A stretch of 64,000 bases of DNA from Citrobacter youngae. GTDB lineage: Bacteria; Pseudomonadota; Gammaproteobacteria; Enterobacterales; Enterobacteriaceae. Every line of letters starts with the position of its first letter. The stretch's first letter is position 1. The notes under the pieces are model-generated. The model did no database searches and was not told where the DNA came from. It saw only the letters and a program-made list of their open reading frames with translations. The stretch covers positions 372,001 to 436,000 of the forward strand of contig NZ_RPOI01000016.1 of NCBI RefSeq assembly GCF_003818115.1, in the 5' to 3' direction. The position numbers and the translations under genes were made by a program. Shown in pieces: positions 11,480-20,185 of the stretch.

Positions 11480-11974
11480 ATGCGGTTAATTGTCATGTTG
11501 TTAAGCTTTGTCGTCACTACCCAGGTCTGGGCCGGTGAACTTTCCAAACCTGTCGGTAAAGTCCTTTTAACAGTGTCCGGTAATATAGAAAATACCAATG
11601 AAGACGGGAAAGCCATTTTTGATATCGCCAGTCTCGAGAATCTGGGCACGGTAAGTTTCCAGACCTCCTCACCCTGGTATAATGGACGCACTACCTTTAC
11701 GGGTATCTCGCTGCAAAAGCTCATGGATTATGTCGGGGCAAAAGGTTCTGTTGTTAAAGTCACTGCGCTCAATGACTACACCACCGTTATCCCACTCAGT
11801 GATTTCAAAAAATATAATGTTATTCTTGCTCTAAAAATCAACGGAGAATATATGCGCATCCGTGATAAAGGCCCACTATTCATCGTGTATCCCTATGACA
11901 GCATTCCTGAACTGAATAATCAGATTTTTTATTCAAGGTCAGCATGGCAGGTCAGCTCAATGAAAATTGAGTAG
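11480..11974 (+). CDS. Periplasmic SUOX-fold (molybdopterin-oxidoreductase-like) protein, PruR-like putative pterin sensor
   Basis: 164 aa with a Sec signal peptide (residues 1-18, cleavage after VWA). The mature part resembles the sulfite-oxidase/oxidoreductase molybdopterin-binding domain (motifs YNGRTTFTGISLQKLMDYVG, VKVTALNDYTTVIPLSDF, IRDKGPLFIVYPYD), but the mature protein contains no cysteine, so the Cys that binds molybdenum in true enzymes is missing. In Agrobacterium such a domain protein, PruR, binds pterins in the periplasm and controls the GGDEF-EAL enzyme DcpA. The next gene, 17 bases downstream, is exactly that type of enzyme. The domain call is from visible motifs; the pterin-sensing role is inferred from gene pairing. 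Confidence 0.75.
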   Translation: MRLIVMLLSFVVTTQVWAGELSKPVGKVLLTVSGNIENTNEDGKAIFDIASLENLGTVSFQTSSPWYNGRTTFTGISLQKLMDYVGAKGSVVKVTALNDYTTVIPLSDFKKYNVILALKINGEYMRIRDKGPLFIVYPYDSIPELNNQIFYSRSAWQVSSMKIE

Positions 11975-11991
11975 GGGTTCAGAGGACCATC

Positions 11992-13920
11992 ATGAACAGA
12001 ATACTGGCTGGCATTATATTCTTCCTTTTTATATCTACCGGATATATATCTTTCCTTGTGCACGAAAGACAACAAGAACTACAGAAACTGACTCACTACA
12101 CCGATTCATGGTCTGCTGTTCAAATGGTATCAGAATATTACCGATTTGAATCGTGGCTTGGTCTCTACATTAGTGATGATACGATGACGCTCGATGCTGT
12201 GCGCCTGCGTCTCGATATTATGCTCAGCCAGAGCGATTTAATAAAGGAAGGTGATTTAGGGCATTATATAGAGAGCAATCAAGCGCATTATGAACTGGCT
12301 ATACAGCTTGAAAAAATGCTTAATTATCTGGATGTTCATCTTGAGAAAATGAATCGTTCAGAACTCAAGGCATACCTGAAAGAAATGCATGCGCTTGATG
12401 CACCGCTAGCCCGTCTTTCATCCGGTGCGTTAGATAAAGATGTTAGCTCGATTAATAATACAAATATTAACATTCAAACCCTGTATTATATTTATTCAGC
12501 TATTTCAGTATTGCTTATAATATTGAGTGCGATACTGGGGGTTCTGATTTTTTTTCAGAACAGAAACATTTTGAGAGCACATCTCCAGGTTAAGTGCCTT
12601 GCTGAGGAACTTCAGGAATCTAAAGAAAAACTGCAGATCCAGAATGCAAAACTGGAGTATGACGTCTATCACGACTCTCTCACCGAGATGAACAATCGCC
12701 AGTTATTCTGGGGGGATTTAAATAAAACCATCGAGATGGCAGAAAAAAACAATGACTCTGTGACGGTGATGTTGTTCGATTTAGATCGATTCAAAGAGGT
12801 AAATGATACGTATGGCCATGATGCCGGTGATATGTTATTACGTCAGATATCCCATCGTTTGATTTCTATGAGCCAGGGTTCCGACACGCTATATCGTTTA
12901 GGCGGCGATGAGTTTGCTTTTCTTTCGAGCGGTCTGACAGAGAGTCATGCTGTTTCCCGAGCCCAAAAAATATGTGATTTTATCAACCAACCCTACACTA
13001 TTTATAACGCAATTATAAATATAACCACTTGTGTTGGTATTGTTATCTCTGAAACTGAACGCCGTTCCGACTATCTTTATAAATTTGCCGATCTGGCGCT
13101 TTATGAAGCGAAAAATGAAGGCTCGGGTAAAATAAAAGTCTTCCGACAGCGGATGTTAGAAAAGCTGCAAGAAAGCAGAACTCTTGAGCATGATATGGCA
13201 ATGGCCATAGTGAATAAAGAATTCGTGGTTTATTATCAGCCTATTGTCGATTCTTTCAGCCAGGAAATTTACAGCTATGAAGCCCTTATTCGTTGGATAC
13301 ATCCTCTAAAAGGGCTTCTGTCGCCGGATAGTTTTATTCCTGTTGCAGAAAAAACAGGAATGATTAACGAGATGGGAAAATCTGTGCTTGAAATTGCATG
13401 CAGGGAAGCAGCGTCCTGGACCGTACCGGTTAAAATTTCAGTCAATGTTTCACCTGTCCAGCTAAGCAGCAAGGCCTTTGCCGGAATCGTGCTGTCCATT
13501 CTGAAAGAAACCGGACTTCCGGCAGACCGTCTCGAGCTGGAAGTGACGGAATCCTCTCTCTTTACGGAGAGCAATACGCCGATGAATACGCTTAACAAGC
13601 TCAGAGCTCTGGGGGTAAAAATCTCCATCGATGATTTTGGTACCGGATACTCTTCTCTTTCGCGACTGAGTCGGCTTGCTTTCGATAAAATCAAAATAGA
13701 CAAGTCCTTTGTGCATTCGATATCTACGCAGGAAGACGCCCTTAATATCATCAGGCTTATTACTGGTATGGCGAAATCGCTGAATATGAAAGCTGTTGCA
13801 GAAGGTGTCGAAACAGAGGAACAGCTGGCGAGCCTTCAGGCTTTGGGCTGCGATTTCGCGCAAGGGTATCTGTTTGGTAAACCGCAGCCGGGTATCAATG
13901 GGAAAATCAGAAACGGTTAA
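11992..13920 (+). CDS. Membrane GGDEF-EAL protein, probable dual diguanylate cyclase/phosphodiesterase
   Basis: 642 aa. TM1 is at about 4-22, a periplasmic helical sensor region at 23-165, TM2 at about 167-190, then a coiled-coil linker (about 198-225). The GGDEF domain has an intact active site (YRLGGDEF, GGDEF at 304-308); the product-inhibition RxxD site is replaced by QGSD. The EAL domain has an intact signature (EAL at 430-432), the metal/catalytic motifs SVNVSP, LEVTES, IDDFGTGYSS (DDFG from 547), KIKIDKSF, and EGVET at 604-608. Both activities therefore look possible. The gene is co-directional with the SUOX-fold gene, 17 bases upstream, and is AT-rich in its first 600 bases. A PruR/DcpA-like pair controlling attachment or biofilm is my inference. 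Confidence 0.88.
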   Translation: MNRILAGIIFFLFISTGYISFLVHERQQELQKLTHYTDSWSAVQMVSEYYRFESWLGLYISDDTMTLDAVRLRLDIMLSQSDLIKEGDLGHYIESNQAHYELAIQLEKMLNYLDVHLEKMNRSELKAYLKEMHALDAPLARLSSGALDKDVSSINNTNINIQTLYYIYSAISVLLIILSAILGVLIFFQNRNILRAHLQVKCLAEELQESKEKLQIQNAKLEYDVYHDSLTEMNNRQLFWGDLNKTIEMAEKNNDSVTVMLFDLDRFKEVNDTYGHDAGDMLLRQISHRLISMSQGSDTLYRLGGDEFAFLSSGLTESHAVSRAQKICDFINQPYTIYNAIINITTCVGIVISETERRSDYLYKFADLALYEAKNEGSGKIKVFRQRMLEKLQESRTLEHDMAMAIVNKEFVVYYQPIVDSFSQEIYSYEALIRWIHPLKGLLSPDSFIPVAEKTGMINEMGKSVLEIACREAASWTVPVKISVNVSPVQLSSKAFAGIVLSILKETGLPADRLELEVTESSLFTESNTPMNTLNKLRALGVKISIDDFGTGYSSLSRLSRLAFDKIKIDKSFVHSISTQEDALNIIRLITGMAKSLNMKAVAEGVETEEQLASLQALGCDFAQGYLFGKPQPGINGKIRNG

Positions 13921-13957
13921 ATAACGCCCGTTCCTCGTGCCCTGGCGATATGCTAAA

Positions 13958-14200
13958 TCAGCGTAACGACAACGTACTTGCCAGCGCTAAGACGTTGGCA
14001 ATTGCCGCTTTCGCTTGCGGACTGTTTTTCCAGCATGTCGAGCCGACCATTGACGCCGCTTGCTGGGTAATATCGTCGACAGTAGAGTTTTTAAGATCGG
14101 CAAGCGAGTGGAAACCAAGTTGCTCAAGCCGCTCGATGACTTTGGGGCCAACGCCTTTTAATGACAGAAGTGCCTGACGCTCAGTGGTTGAAAAGGGCAT
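13958..14200 (-). CDS. Small helix-hairpin-helix protein (Cdd1/'pathogenicity locus' family)
   Basis: 80 aa; start at 14200 preceded by GGAGAGACA. The N-terminal half is a helix-hairpin-helix: LLSLKGVGPKVIERLEQLGFHSLADLKN. The rest (TVDDITQQAASMVGSTCWKNSPQAKAAIANVL) fits the Cdd1 family of small proteins of unknown function. It is convergent with the GGDEF-EAL gene, 37 bases away, and lies downstream of the TonB-receptor gene on the same strand. DNA binding is possible but not shown. Confidence 0.75.
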   Translation of the reverse strand: MPFSTTERQALLSLKGVGPKVIERLEQLGFHSLADLKNSTVDDITQQAASMVGSTCWKNSPQAKAAIANVLALASTLSLR

Positions 14201-14258
14201 TGTCTCTCCTTACGTATGCGCAATACTGACAATCCGCTTACGAATACACGCTGATAGC

Positions 14259-14285
14259 GGCCAGGCTATCAGTTATAGCCTGGCC
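14259..14285 (-). terminator. Perfect hairpin after the TonB-dependent receptor gene
   Basis: GGCCAGGCTAT (14259-14269) and ATAGCCTGGCC (14275-14285) form an 11-bp perfect stem with a 5-base loop just past the receptor stop. There is no T tract on the minus strand, so it could be a weak terminator or a 3'-end stabilising structure. Confidence 0.5.
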
Positions 14286-14302
14286 AACAGAGGTAAGCAA
14301 AA

Positions 14303-16396
14303 CTAGAACTGGTAGTTTAAGGATACCCAGTAGTTACGGCCCGGGTTGACGTATCCGGTCGTGGATTGTGCAGTCTGATAGTAGTCGCCTGCATAAGTAC
14401 TATTGCGGCCAACCTGATACAGCGTGACGTCACTAAAGTCTTTATCCAGCACGTTGTTCACCGCCGTATTCAGCGTCAGTTCTTTGGTCAGTTTATAAGA
14501 CATCCCCATGTCCAGAACGGTCCAGGCTTTTAAATTTGCACCTTTGTCGTCATACACCGCCTTTTGGACGGCGCTGAGGTTGTCGTAATTCTCCGTATAG
14601 CGTGGAGCCTTACCGCGGTAGCGAGCGCTCAGCCAGGCGTTCATATCTTCCGTTGCCTGCCAGTTCAGACGGGCGTTCGCCATGTGTTTCGGGGTATAAC
14701 TCAGTGGCGCGCCTTTATTCTCGCCATCTTTTTGCTTGCTCTGGGTATAGGTGTAGTTGAGAGATAAACTCAGCGAGTCCGACCATAGCGGGAATGTACT
14801 GGCAAACTCGATACCATCGGTTCTTGCTTTACCGCTGTTGGTGTAGCTGTTGGTATTATCATCGATAGAATACGAAACGATTTTATTTTTGTATTCGGTA
14901 TAGAAACCCGTGACGTTGGCGTTCAGCCCAGCGTCATTCTCATAGTAAAGCCCGGTTTCGTAACTGGTACTTTCTTCAGGTTTAAGGTTCGGGTTCCCGA
15001 CGGTATTGACCGTCCCCTGTGCCGTTACGCCACTGATGCCATTATGAAGTTGGCTGAGCGATGGCGCTTTATAACCCGTTGTGACGCCGCCTTTGAGGGT
15101 CCACTCATCGGATACGTCCCAGACCATATAGGCACGTGGGCTGAGGTGCCCGCCAAAGACGTCATTATGTTCATAGCGAGTCCCCACGGTTAAGGCCAGA
15201 GAATCGAGTATATGCCATTCATCTTCAGCATAGGCCGACCATGTTTTCTGGTGGAATGTCTCGCCGGTATTGGCCAGCACGACACCATCCTTCATGCGGG
15301 CATCCCAGTATTCTCCCCCGATAGTCAACAGGTGCGAGTCACCTAACGGCGTCAGCAGCATGGAATCCAAAATAACGTTGGTGTTCTTCAGTTCACGTGC
15401 GTCGCCGGCCCGGCTCGCGTTCTCTGGTGTCAGTGCCGAGGAGACCAACTGGCGGCCTTTGTTCTCGGTTTCATTCCAGCCTACAGAGGATTTCCAGGTA
15501 CCAAATGTTAATGCGGTATCGTGGCCGAGCGTCACTTTGTTACGCTCATAACGCAGCGTCTTATCATATCCGCCGGTCAGATTGCCAAGCTGTCCATCAT
15601 CGTTATCGTAGCGTTGTCTGGCGGAATCGAGATCCAGCCACAACGTATTGCTGTCACTGGTTTTCCAGTCCAGGCGAGTGCCGATATTGTAATTCTCAGA
15701 TTCCGTAGGATACGGCACGCGGGTGGAAGAGGTATCGCTCAGCGAAGTGACACTGGAGCCTTGACGCTGCGTGGTGCTGCCGCGAACTTGCATATCCAGT
15801 ACACCGGCGATCAATGGGCCGCTTGACCAGAAGTTGGCGACAGTGCTGTTACCCCATTTATTACTTTCTTGCAGGTTAACGCCGGTATTAATGGACGTGC
15901 TCCATTTATCGGTGCTCTTTTTGGTGATGATATTGACGACGCCGCCAATGGCATCGGAACCGTATAACGTCGACATCGGACCGCGGATCACTTCAATATG
16001 GTCGATTGCCGCCAGTGGAGGCATAAAGCTGGTGTTCATGGCTGAAAAGCCGTTCGGTGTCACGTCGCTGCTTCCATTTTGACGGATACCGTCAATCAAG
16101 AGCAGGGTATAGCTGGCGGGCATACCACGGATGCTAATTTCCAGACCGCCGGTTTTACCCGTGCTACTTTCGACATCCACACCTTCCACAGAACGCAGAG
16201 CTTCACCTAAATCGTTATATTTATTGGTTTGTAACTCTTGCTGTGAAATAACGGAAACGCTGGCAGCCGCATTGGTGATCTTTTTTTCGTAACCAGAAGC
16301 GGTTACTACCATCACGTCTTCAGCGAAGACAAAGGGGCTGGTAAACCCTATACAGGACAGAACGACAGAGGCAACAGGTTTTAAACGCATAGTCAA
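14303..16396 (-). CDS. TonB-dependent outer-membrane receptor, CirA-like
   Basis: 697 aa. The signal peptide covers about 1-25 (ends FVFA), followed at once by a TonB box (EDVMVVTAS). The plug domain (about 40-160) has the standard motifs SVISQQEL, GMPASYTLLLIDGIRQ and VEVIRGP-type HIEVIRGPMSTLYGSDAIGGVVNIIT. A 22-strand barrel follows and the chain ends in Phe (SLNYQF), as outer-membrane barrels do. The nearest known relative by eye is the catecholate siderophore/colicin I receptor CirA, but it is clearly not CirA itself. A Fur-like box lies upstream. It is divergent from a NikR-controlled nickel-type ABC transporter, so a metal-chelate substrate other than iron is also possible. Substrate is not known. 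Confidence 0.88.
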   Translation of the reverse strand: MTMRLKPVASVVLSCIGFTSPFVFAEDVMVVTASGYEKKITNAAASVSVISQQELQTNKYNDLGEALRSVEGVDVESSTGKTGGLEISIRGMPASYTLLLIDGIRQNGSSDVTPNGFSAMNTSFMPPLAAIDHIEVIRGPMSTLYGSDAIGGVVNIITKKSTDKWSTSINTGVNLQESNKWGNSTVANFWSSGPLIAGVLDMQVRGSTTQRQGSSVTSLSDTSSTRVPYPTESENYNIGTRLDWKTSDSNTLWLDLDSARQRYDNDDGQLGNLTGGYDKTLRYERNKVTLGHDTALTFGTWKSSVGWNETENKGRQLVSSALTPENASRAGDARELKNTNVILDSMLLTPLGDSHLLTIGGEYWDARMKDGVVLANTGETFHQKTWSAYAEDEWHILDSLALTVGTRYEHNDVFGGHLSPRAYMVWDVSDEWTLKGGVTTGYKAPSLSQLHNGISGVTAQGTVNTVGNPNLKPEESTSYETGLYYENDAGLNANVTGFYTEYKNKIVSYSIDDNTNSYTNSGKARTDGIEFASTFPLWSDSLSLSLNYTYTQSKQKDGENKGAPLSYTPKHMANARLNWQATEDMNAWLSARYRGKAPRYTENYDNLSAVQKAVYDDKGANLKAWTVLDMGMSYKLTKELTLNTAVNNVLDKDFSDVTLYQVGRNSTYAGDYYQTAQSTTGYVNPGRNYWVSLNYQF

Positions 16397-16442
16397 ACTT
16401 CCTTTGTTAAAAATTCAAAGGCAGTAAGATAAATGATGAAAA

Positions 16443-16463
16443 TGATAATACAAATAATTATCA
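16443..16463 (-). promoter_or_regulatory. Fur-like box upstream of the TonB-dependent receptor
   Basis: TGATAAT-N7-ATTATCA, symmetrical over 25 bp (AATGATAAT/ATTATCATT, 16441-16465). The central 19-mer (16444-16462) matches the Fur consensus at 15 of 19 positions by my count. It is 46-67 bases before the receptor start, where a promoter would lie. Confidence 0.7.
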
Positions 16464-16674
16464 TTATATATTTACATAACTTGTCACTTACTGTGTCTTT
16501 CTTTAATAAATATACATAAATTGTCATGAATTTGAGGTAGGTAAAAACCGAAGCTGGTGAATAGTTTTTCCTGCAACTATTGCTTCTTATTTAATATAAA
16601 GGCGAGTAAATACGGTGATTTTGCTTAGCCACTTCAGCGAAGTGAGAGGTGAAAGTACCGGGTATTAGAAAGTC

Positions 16675-16702
16675 GTATGATGTTTTTTAAAAATCGTCAT
16701 AC
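16675..16702 (+). promoter_or_regulatory. NikR operator of the nickel-type ABC transporter operon
   Basis: GTATGA (16675-16680), exactly 16 bases, then TCATAC (16697-16702): a perfect match to the E. coli NikR operator GTATGA-N16-TCATAC. Part of the spacer (TTAAAA-ATCG) also resembles the E. coli nikA operator. It is about 120 bases upstream of the substrate-binding-protein start and would mediate Ni(II)-dependent repression. nikR itself is not in the window. Confidence 0.9.
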
Positions 16703-16822
16703 TTTTCTGCGCTGCATCATTTTTTTCGACATTACTGTCCGCCATAATCCCTTCCCCAGGAGACCGTCTAACGTAAATTGTTCGTTAAACGCGATAAAAA
16801 TAACGTAAATCTGGATAAGAGA

Positions 16823-18409
16823 ATGATTAAAGGCAAGCTGGCACTGCTGACGTGCGCACTGACTCTCGCATTAACCTCACCACTCCTCGCTGCGAAAAAT
16901 GCAGACGAAGGCCAGACGTTAAAACTGGCCATTGGGCCCGAGCCGACGGAGGGATTTGACCCAATGTTGGGCTGGAGTCATGGCAGCTATCTGTTGTTGC
17001 ATGCACCTGTGTTAAAGCAAAATGCGGATATGAGCTGGGGAAACCTGCTGACGGAAAAAGTGGTGACCAGTGCCGACGGCAAAACCTGGACGCTGACGCT
17101 TAAGCCCGATCTCAAATTCTCTGATGGTTCGCCGCTAACGGCTGAAGATGTGGTCTTCACCTATAACAAAGCCGCAAAAAGTGGTGGGAAAATTGACATG
17201 GGGAATTTCACCCATGCCCGCGTGATAGACAACCGCACGGCAGAAATTACGCTTAGCCATCCGCAGAGCACTTTTGTGAACGTGCTCGGTTCGTTAGGTA
17301 TTGTTCCGGCAAAACAGTATGACGAAAAAACATTTGCCAAAAATCCGATTGGCGCAGGTCCTTACCGCCTGGTGAGCTTTCAACCTGGGCAGCAACTGAT
17401 CGTGGAAGCAAACCCGTGGTATGCCGGTAAGAAGAATGATTTCAACCGGCTTGTGTTTGTATTCCTCGATGAGGATAACGCATACGCCGCAGCGCGTAGT
17501 GGCCAACTGGGACTGGTACGTATTGCGCCGTCGATGGCGGTGGCGCCCGCACAGCAGAATTTAAAACTGTGGGTTCGCGACAGTGTAGAAAACCGCGGTA
17601 TTGTTTTCCCAATGGTTCCGGCTGGGAAGAAAGATGCTAATGGTTATCCGGTTGGGAACGATATTACAGCCGATATTGCTATCAGGCGTGCGATCAATTA
17701 CGCCATTGACCGTAAGCAGCTTGCCGGGCAGGTTATGGAGGGGCATGCGATCCCCGCGTATAGCGCGGTTCAGGGGTTGCCATGGCAGGGGACTTCGGTG
17801 GCATTCAAAGATGGCGACGCTGAAAAAGCCCGGACGATTCTGGATCAGGCCGGCTGGAAAGTGGGCAAAGACGGCGTACGGGTGAAAGACGGTAAAGAGG
17901 CGCGTCTGACGTTGTGGTACGCCAGCGGCGACAGTACGCGCCGGGATTTAGCCGAGGCCGTACGTGCGATGCTGGAGCCAGTGGGTATTCAGATTTCGCT
18001 GCAGTCGGGTAGCTGGGAAACCGTCGAACGTCATATGCATGCTAATCCTACGTTGTTCGGCTGGGGGAGCCTGGATCCGATGGAGCTTTTCCATCACTAC
18101 AGCGGGCAGGCGGCGGGTGTGGAGTATTACAACCCGGGCTACTACAGCAATCCGGTGGTCGAGCAACATCTCAAGCAGGCCATTGATGCACCAGACTGGC
18201 AAAAAGCGTTGCCTTTCTGGCAACAGGTTGAGTGGGATGGTAAACAAGGCGCAGGCGTACAAGGGGATGCCGCATGGGCATGGCTGCTGAATATTCAGCA
18301 CACCTATCTGGCGAATCCGTGCATCGATCTGGGCAAAGGTGCACCGGAAATTCACGGTAGCTGGTCACTGCTCAATAATCTGGACGAATGGACCTGGACC
18401 TGTCGTTGA
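16823..18409 (+). CDS. ABC transporter substrate-binding protein, NikA/peptide family (probable nickel uptake)
   Basis: Periplasmic family-5 solute-binding protein. The start ATG at 16823 gives 528 aa with a normal signal peptide (MIKGKLALLTCALTLALTSPLLAA); a TTG 45 bases upstream would extend the frame without a signal-peptide-like beginning. Family motifs include LTEKVVTSADGKTWTLTLKPDLKFSDGSPLTAEDV, IGAGPYRLVSF and DIAIRRAINYAIDRKQL. It is distinct from E. coli NikA, nearer in style to the Ynt-type nickel systems. First gene of a tightly packed five-gene operon behind a NikR operator, which is why nickel, or a nickel chelate, is the inferred substrate. Peptide transport is the alternative. 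Confidence 0.85.
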   Translation: MIKGKLALLTCALTLALTSPLLAAKNADEGQTLKLAIGPEPTEGFDPMLGWSHGSYLLLHAPVLKQNADMSWGNLLTEKVVTSADGKTWTLTLKPDLKFSDGSPLTAEDVVFTYNKAAKSGGKIDMGNFTHARVIDNRTAEITLSHPQSTFVNVLGSLGIVPAKQYDEKTFAKNPIGAGPYRLVSFQPGQQLIVEANPWYAGKKNDFNRLVFVFLDEDNAYAAARSGQLGLVRIAPSMAVAPAQQNLKLWVRDSVENRGIVFPMVPAGKKDANGYPVGNDITADIAIRRAINYAIDRKQLAGQVMEGHAIPAYSAVQGLPWQGTSVAFKDGDAEKARTILDQAGWKVGKDGVRVKDGKEARLTLWYASGDSTRRDLAEAVRAMLEPVGIQISLQSGSWETVERHMHANPTLFGWGSLDPMELFHHYSGQAAGVEYYNPGYYSNPVVEQHLKQAIDAPDWQKALPFWQQVEWDGKQGAGVQGDAAWAWLLNIQHTYLANPCIDLGKGAPEIHGSWSLLNNLDEWTWTCR

Positions 18410-19383
18410 TGAAGTCTGTTTTAGGCCATGTATTACGGCTGATAGTGTTGTTAGTGCTGGTCGCGGCTGGCACTTTCATCTTGCTCAGCTTTTCGCCGGT
18501 CGATCCAATCCGGGCCTATATTGGCAACGATTTGCTGCATGTTCCGCCGGAGCAATATGCACGTATTGCTGCTCGTTGGGGCCTGGATCAACCCCTGTGG
18601 GAGCGTTTTTTCCACTGGTTCTTACGCGTGCTACAGGGCGACCTTGGTTACTCGATGTTGTTTAATGCCCCTGTTGCCAGCGTGATTAAGGAGCGGTTTG
18701 CGACCTCGTTTGCGCTGCTGAGCGGTGCGTGGCTGGTTTCCGGTTTATTGGGAACGACAATGGGGTTTGTTGCCGGCCGCTACCTGAACCGTTGGCCGGA
18801 TAAAGCCATCTGCCGACTTAGCTATCTGCTTTCTTCCTTACCGACCTTTTGGATTGGCATGCTGCTGTTGGCAGTATTTGCGGTACGCTGGCCGCTGTTC
18901 CCGGTCTGTTGTGCGTGGGAACCGGGAAATAACAGCGATATGGCAACGCTGACTGAACGTCTACGCCATTTGGTTCTCCCTGTTTGCGCACTTAGCCTGC
19001 TGGGGCTGGGGCAAATTACGTTGCACACGCGGGAAAGTATCGCCAGCGTGATGAAAAGCGAATTTGTTCGTTTTGCGCGTTCGCAGGGTGACAAGGGGTG
19101 GTCGCTGTTGCGTCACCAGGTTCTGCGACACGCCATCACGCCAGCGCTATGTCTACAGTTTGCCTCGTTGGGCGAACTGTTGGGCGGTGCGTTGCTGGCT
19201 GAGAAAGTTTTTGCCTATCCGGGGCTGGGGCAGGCTACCATCGATGCCGGATTACGCGGTGACCTGCCGTTACTGATGGGGATTGTCTTGTTCAGTACCG
19301 TGCTGGTGTTTATTGGTAACTCTCTCTCTGCCTGGTTTGTCCATGTTCTGAATCGCGCGCTGGAGCGACCTGATGCTCTATAA
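18409..19383 (+). CDS. ABC transporter permease 1 (NikB/DppB-like)
   Basis: 324 aa from the ATG at 18409, which overlaps the stop of the binding-protein gene (TGATG); an in-frame upstream start at 18388 would lie inside that gene. Six membrane spans are seen, starting LRLIVLLVLVAAGTFILLSF. The N-terminal motif PVDPIRAYIG and the EAA-like loop (FARSQGDKGWSLLRHQVLRHAITPAL, about 218-243) are those of the peptide/nickel permease family. It ends 11 bases inside the second permease gene, so translation is coupled. Confidence 0.85.
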   Translation: MKSVLGHVLRLIVLLVLVAAGTFILLSFSPVDPIRAYIGNDLLHVPPEQYARIAARWGLDQPLWERFFHWFLRVLQGDLGYSMLFNAPVASVIKERFATSFALLSGAWLVSGLLGTTMGFVAGRYLNRWPDKAICRLSYLLSSLPTFWIGMLLLAVFAVRWPLFPVCCAWEPGNNSDMATLTERLRHLVLPVCALSLLGLGQITLHTRESIASVMKSEFVRFARSQGDKGWSLLRHQVLRHAITPALCLQFASLGELLGGALLAEKVFAYPGLGQATIDAGLRGDLPLLMGIVLFSTVLVFIGNSLSAWFVHVLNRALERPDAL

Positions 19384-20185
19384 CCCGACGCCGACGCTTG
19401 TTCGTCTTCTGCTATCCGTGAGCGGCCTGTTATTTATTGCAGTATATGGCGCAGCTATGCTGGATAATCCGTTGAACGTGAATCTTCTTGTGCGTCATCT
19501 TCCGCCTGATGCGCTGTACTGGTTTGGTACCGACAATCTGGGGCGCGACCTGTGGGTTCGTTGCTTTCAGGGGGCGCTAACCAGCCTGCAAATCGGTATT
19601 GGCGCGGCGCTGTGCAGCGGATTCATTGCGTTACTGATGGCGGCGATTTCCCGTCTGCACCCACGCCTGGATGTCGTCATGCGTCTGATCACCGATGCGA
19701 TGTTGTCCATGCCGCACCTTCTGCTGCTGATTTTGATCTGTTTTACCTTGGGCGGCGGGAAAAGCGGGGTGATTATGGCGGTTGCGCTCACACACTGGCC
19801 GCGGCTGGCATTGATTTTACGTGCTGAAGCGGAACGCGTTGCCCACAGTGATTACCTGACACTCACCTGGCGACTGGGGCATGGCCACTTTTACTGCTGG
19901 CGGTATCACTATTTACCTGCGCTATTGCCCCAGTGGTTAACGGGAACGTTGCTGATGTTCCCTCATGCGGTATTGCACAGTGCAGCGTTAAGTTTCCTTG
20001 GCTTCGGGCTGGCACCCCACGAACCTTCGCTGGGACTGTTGCTGGCAGATGCGCTGCGGTTTATCAGTCATGGCGACTGGTGGCTGGTGCTGTTTCCAGG
20101 GCTGATGCTATTTCTCCTTGTGATGCTATTTGATCAACTTGCCCGGGCGGTACATCGTTTATGGTTGAGAGGTGATGCATGTTGA
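19373..20185 (+). CDS. ABC transporter permease 2 (NikC/DppC-like)
   Basis: 270 aa, overlapping permease 1 by 11 bases. Family features: FGTDNLGRDLWVR after the first span (about 44-56), five or six hydrophobic spans, and an EAA-like loop around LGHGHFYCWRYHYLPALLPQWL (about 170-191). The motif ALSFLGFGLAPHEPSLGLLLADALRF (about 201-226) is typical of the C-type subunit. It pairs with the preceding permease to form the channel. It overlaps the first ATPase gene by 7 bases. Confidence 0.85.
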   Translation: MLYNPTPTLVRLLLSVSGLLFIAVYGAAMLDNPLNVNLLVRHLPPDALYWFGTDNLGRDLWVRCFQGALTSLQIGIGAALCSGFIALLMAAISRLHPRLDVVMRLITDAMLSMPHLLLLILICFTLGGGKSGVIMAVALTHWPRLALILRAEAERVAHSDYLTLTWRLGHGHFYCWRYHYLPALLPQWLTGTLLMFPHAVLHSAALSFLGFGLAPHEPSLGLLLADALRFISHGDWWLVLFPGLMLFLLVMLFDQLARAVHRLWLRGDAC

